Assembly: GCF_017094525.1 (NCBI RefSeq)
Contig: NZ_CP064788.1
Location: 248,001 to 312,000 of the forward strand
Reading direction: 5' to 3'
DNA from: Halapricum desulfuricans
GTDB taxonomy: Archaea > Halobacteriota > Halobacteria > Halobacteriales > Haloarculaceae
Length of the DNA stretch: 64,000 nucleotides
Position 1 is the stretch's first letter, and each line of letters begins with the position of its first letter. Under the pieces are notes generated by a model, which made no database searches, had not been told where the DNA came from, and saw nothing but the letters and a program-made list of their open reading frames with translations. The translations under genes and the position numbers were made by a program. This document shows, piece after piece, positions 62,225 through 64,000 of the stretch.

Positions 62225-63367
62225 ATGAACGCCCACGAGGCAGTCAAATCACTCTATCTCAGAGCGGGGAGGGTGGTCTTGGACAACAAACTGCTTGATG
62301 CGAAGTGGTTCGTCGAACAGGAGATTAATACCTGGACGGACTGGATGGACGTCCCGGTTCGTCGCCGCCTGCCCCTGTGGAGACAGGGGTTTCTCAGCCC
62401 GAATATCCAGCTCTACGATCTAGAGAACACCGATCCGGAGAAGTACCTCAGTCATCTCCAGGCGTTCCGTCTGTACGCCCGTGCGAACGGTGATCACCGC
62501 TACCTCGTAGACGATAAGCTCAGCCAGCACTGGATGCTGGCCGACTATCCGGACAGTCGGCCGACGGCACACGGACTTCTCGACCGTGGATACGTTCACG
62601 GTGTCGCAGGAACCGAACTCGACGCCGATGCGGTCGCGATCGAAGACTGGCTTCCGGAGACACTTGAGGCCGAATCCCGACTCGTACTCAAACAACTCCG
62701 TGGAGAGGGCGGCAATCAGGTGATCGTCTGCAGTCACGATACGGACGGGTACCGCATCGACGGAGAACCGGTCGACGAAGCCGAACTCTGCGAGCAACTC
62801 GAACCACTCTCGAGCTATCTGGTGTCTGCGTACGTCGACCAGCACGACTACGCGGCCGAGCTGTATCCTGATTCGCCCAACACGATCCGGATCCTCACTG
62901 TCTGGGACGACGAAACCGACGACCTGTACGTGCCCGCGGCCTGTCAGCGGATCGGAACCGATTCATCTCGCCCCGTGGACAACTTCGGTGCGGGTGGTAT
63001 CGCGGCGAACCTCGACGTCGAGACCGGTGTACTCGGGCAAGCAGTCCAGTATCCGTTCGGAGGATCCGTGTCCCGGTTCGAGAACCACCCGAATACCGGT
63101 GAGCGAATCGTGGGTGTCTCGATTCCGCATTGGGACCGGATCAGGACTACCGTCGAAGAGATTGCCCGCGACAATACGAACATCCCGATTATTGGCTGGG
63201 ATGTCCTGCTGTCAGAGTCGGGTGAGCCGACAATTATCGAGGCCAACACCGGGACGCATCTCGATGTTCTACAGGCCCATCGCCCCTTGCTGGCGGATCC
63301 AGACGTTACTCGAGTTGTCTCGCGGTACTTGCCCGAGGTCCAGTACCAAGCTGCTCCCGCACCCTGA
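62225..63367 (+). CDS. Sugar-transfer-associated ATP-grasp protein, second copy
   Basis: A 380-residue paralogue of the 45852 gene. Shared landmarks: RRRLPLWRQGFLSPNIQLYDLEN, LVLKQLRGEGGNQVIVC (ATP Lys), PDSPNTIRILTVWDDETDDLYVPAACQRIG, VDNFGAGGIAANLDVETGVLGQAV and GWDVLLSESGEPTIIEANTG (metal Glu/Asn). The last two are more canonical than in the 45852 protein, so this copy is the better candidate for an active ligase. Its 3' end overlaps the HalOD1 gene on the other strand by 62 bases. Confidence 0.82.
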   Translation: MNAHEAVKSLYLRAGRVVLDNKLLDAKWFVEQEINTWTDWMDVPVRRRLPLWRQGFLSPNIQLYDLENTDPEKYLSHLQAFRLYARANGDHRYLVDDKLSQHWMLADYPDSRPTAHGLLDRGYVHGVAGTELDADAVAIEDWLPETLEAESRLVLKQLRGEGGNQVIVCSHDTDGYRIDGEPVDEAELCEQLEPLSSYLVSAYVDQHDYAAELYPDSPNTIRILTVWDDETDDLYVPAACQRIGTDSSRPVDNFGAGGIAANLDVETGVLGQAVQYPFGGSVSRFENHPNTGERIVGVSIPHWDRIRTTVEEIARDNTNIPIIGWDVLLSESGEPTIIEANTGTHLDVLQAHRPLLADPDVTRVVSRYLPEVQYQAAPAP

Positions 63368-63578
63368 CCTCGCTGCTGGTTACGAAGACGGTGCAACCCT
63401 CGTATTCGAACCGGAATTCTCGCCTCTGATCCGATGGAGACCCGAACAGCGCCTCGAGTGCATCTGGATCGATGACGTTCGCCAGCGGCTCGAGTTCCTT
63501 CGGTGAAATACCCTTTGTTTTAGCAACGGAGTTTACAATATTATGGGTTATAGGTTCAACGAGGTCAGGTTCTCGCAT
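63306..63578 (-). CDS. HalOD1-domain protein
   Basis: A 90-residue protein with the haloarchaeal output domain 1 pattern: AVAKTKGISPKELEPLANVIDPDALEALF, then FRFEYEGCTVFVTSSEVRV. HalOD1 is thought to act in signalling or gene control. It ends inside the convergent ATP-grasp gene (62-base overlap). The extension REQLGTGPRASTARQLE at the C-terminus lies in that overlap and is not family-like, suggesting that the 3' end was altered. Confidence 0.75.
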   Translation of the reverse strand: MREPDLVEPITHNIVNSVAKTKGISPKELEPLANVIDPDALEALFGSPSDQRREFRFEYEGCTVFVTSSEVRVREQLGTGPRASTARQLE

Positions 63579-63842
63579 AGGATTCTGTAACTCGGTAAAT
63601 GATAAAAGCTCCCTTCAGAATTCCTGATAAGTGAGAAATGCTCTCCGTCGCCGAGATCACAAGGGTACTTGCGGGCACGGAGACTCCGCTCGGGTGACGT
63701 CGTCACGACCGCGTCGGGGGAAGAATCGATCCTGTTTATATACATATCGAGGCGAATACCCCGACCCACCGTGGTCAGGGATGAAGCCGTCACACCAGGA
63801 TACAAACCATTAAGTCGATATATCGCTAATCAGCAGACAGCG

Positions 63843-64000
63843 ATGGAATACAGTCACCGCTACCGCGCCTACCCGACAGACGAGGTAGCGGAGCGGCTGG
63901 AACACCATCTCGATGTGCATCGCCAACTCTACAACCACGTCCGCTGGGAGTACGAGAACAGCCCAGCGGACGACAAGCCCAGCGAGTACGACCAGAACAA
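63843..64000 (+). CDS. tnpB: TnpB-family protein, 5' fragment
   Basis: The first 52 residues of a TnpB/OrfB-type protein (MEYSHRYRAYPTDEVAERLEH, then DVHRQLYNHVRWEYE); the window ends inside the gene. The N-terminal RYPTDEV...L..HLD..R.LYNH pattern is typical. CGATATATCGC at 63815-63825 is a likely TATA element about 23 bases before the ATG. It is not the same subtype as the TnpB at 6491, whose N-terminus is [24 protein letters not shown]. Confidence 0.8.
   Translation, partial: MEYSHRYRAYPTDEVAERLEHHLDVHRQLYNHVRWEYENSPADDKPSEYDQN

Noticed and set aside
63548-63805. An 85-codon minus-strand frame upstream of the right-edge tnpB
   Set aside because: Overlaps the HalOD1 start and AT-rich promoter DNA; no family pattern.

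Overview
This window is chromosomal DNA of a haloarchaeon (class Halobacteria). The evidence is high-GC, strongly acidic proteins, two TFB transcription factors, a thermosome, a CetZ tubulin homologue, a tandem-fold archaeal histone, Rio2, an archaeal CCA-adding enzyme, GatCA, RNase P component 4 and TATA boxes placed for leaderless mRNAs. Genus cannot be fixed from the sequence alone.

Bases 1-43 kb are mostly core genes in short operons. In order they are: a LEA14-like fragment, aldo/keto reductase, geranylgeranyl-reductase-like flavoprotein, thermosome, SerB, a decayed acetyltransferase, an HVO_0416-type zinc-ribbon protein, a TnpB element with two divergent small genes, a cold-shock protein, IlvA, SufS, a histidine kinase, citrate synthase, a ParB-like HTH protein, tRNA-Lys with two extra copies of its 3' end, Rnp4, two GT4 glycosyltransferases, a decayed photolyase, GatCA, TFB, Nudix, a ribose-1-phosphate kinase/R15P isomerase pair, Rio2, two tRNAs, CCA enzyme, an RPA-histone-deacetylase operon, a methyltransferase, HisS, CetZ, a type I phosphodiesterase, pyrophosphatase, a PadR regulator, RNase HI, a second TFB, a Tat-exported beta-helix protein and GlmS.

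Bases 44.8-63.4 kb form an accessory cell-surface locus. It holds three alkaline-phosphatase/sulfatase-type or exported proteins, four ATP-grasp proteins (two of the sugar-transfer-associated type), two FemAB-like acyl-transfer proteins, an asparagine-synthase homologue lacking the glutaminase cysteine, three paralogues of an unassigned (alpha/alpha)-toroid-like protein, a small membrane protein and a winged-helix membrane regulator. It contains amide-forming and peptidyl-transfer-like chemistry but no recognisable glycosyltransferase. My inference is that it modifies a surface polymer with amino acids or amides; GlmS immediately upstream could supply glucosamine-6-phosphate.

Mobile and decayed DNA is notable: an 84-86 bp palindromic MITE-like family with three full copies and two solo ends, a tRNA-Lys attachment scar that now encodes the last residues and stop codon of rnp4, two TnpB genes (one cut by the window edge) and two pseudogenes. 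No CRISPR array, rRNA or plasmid origin was seen.
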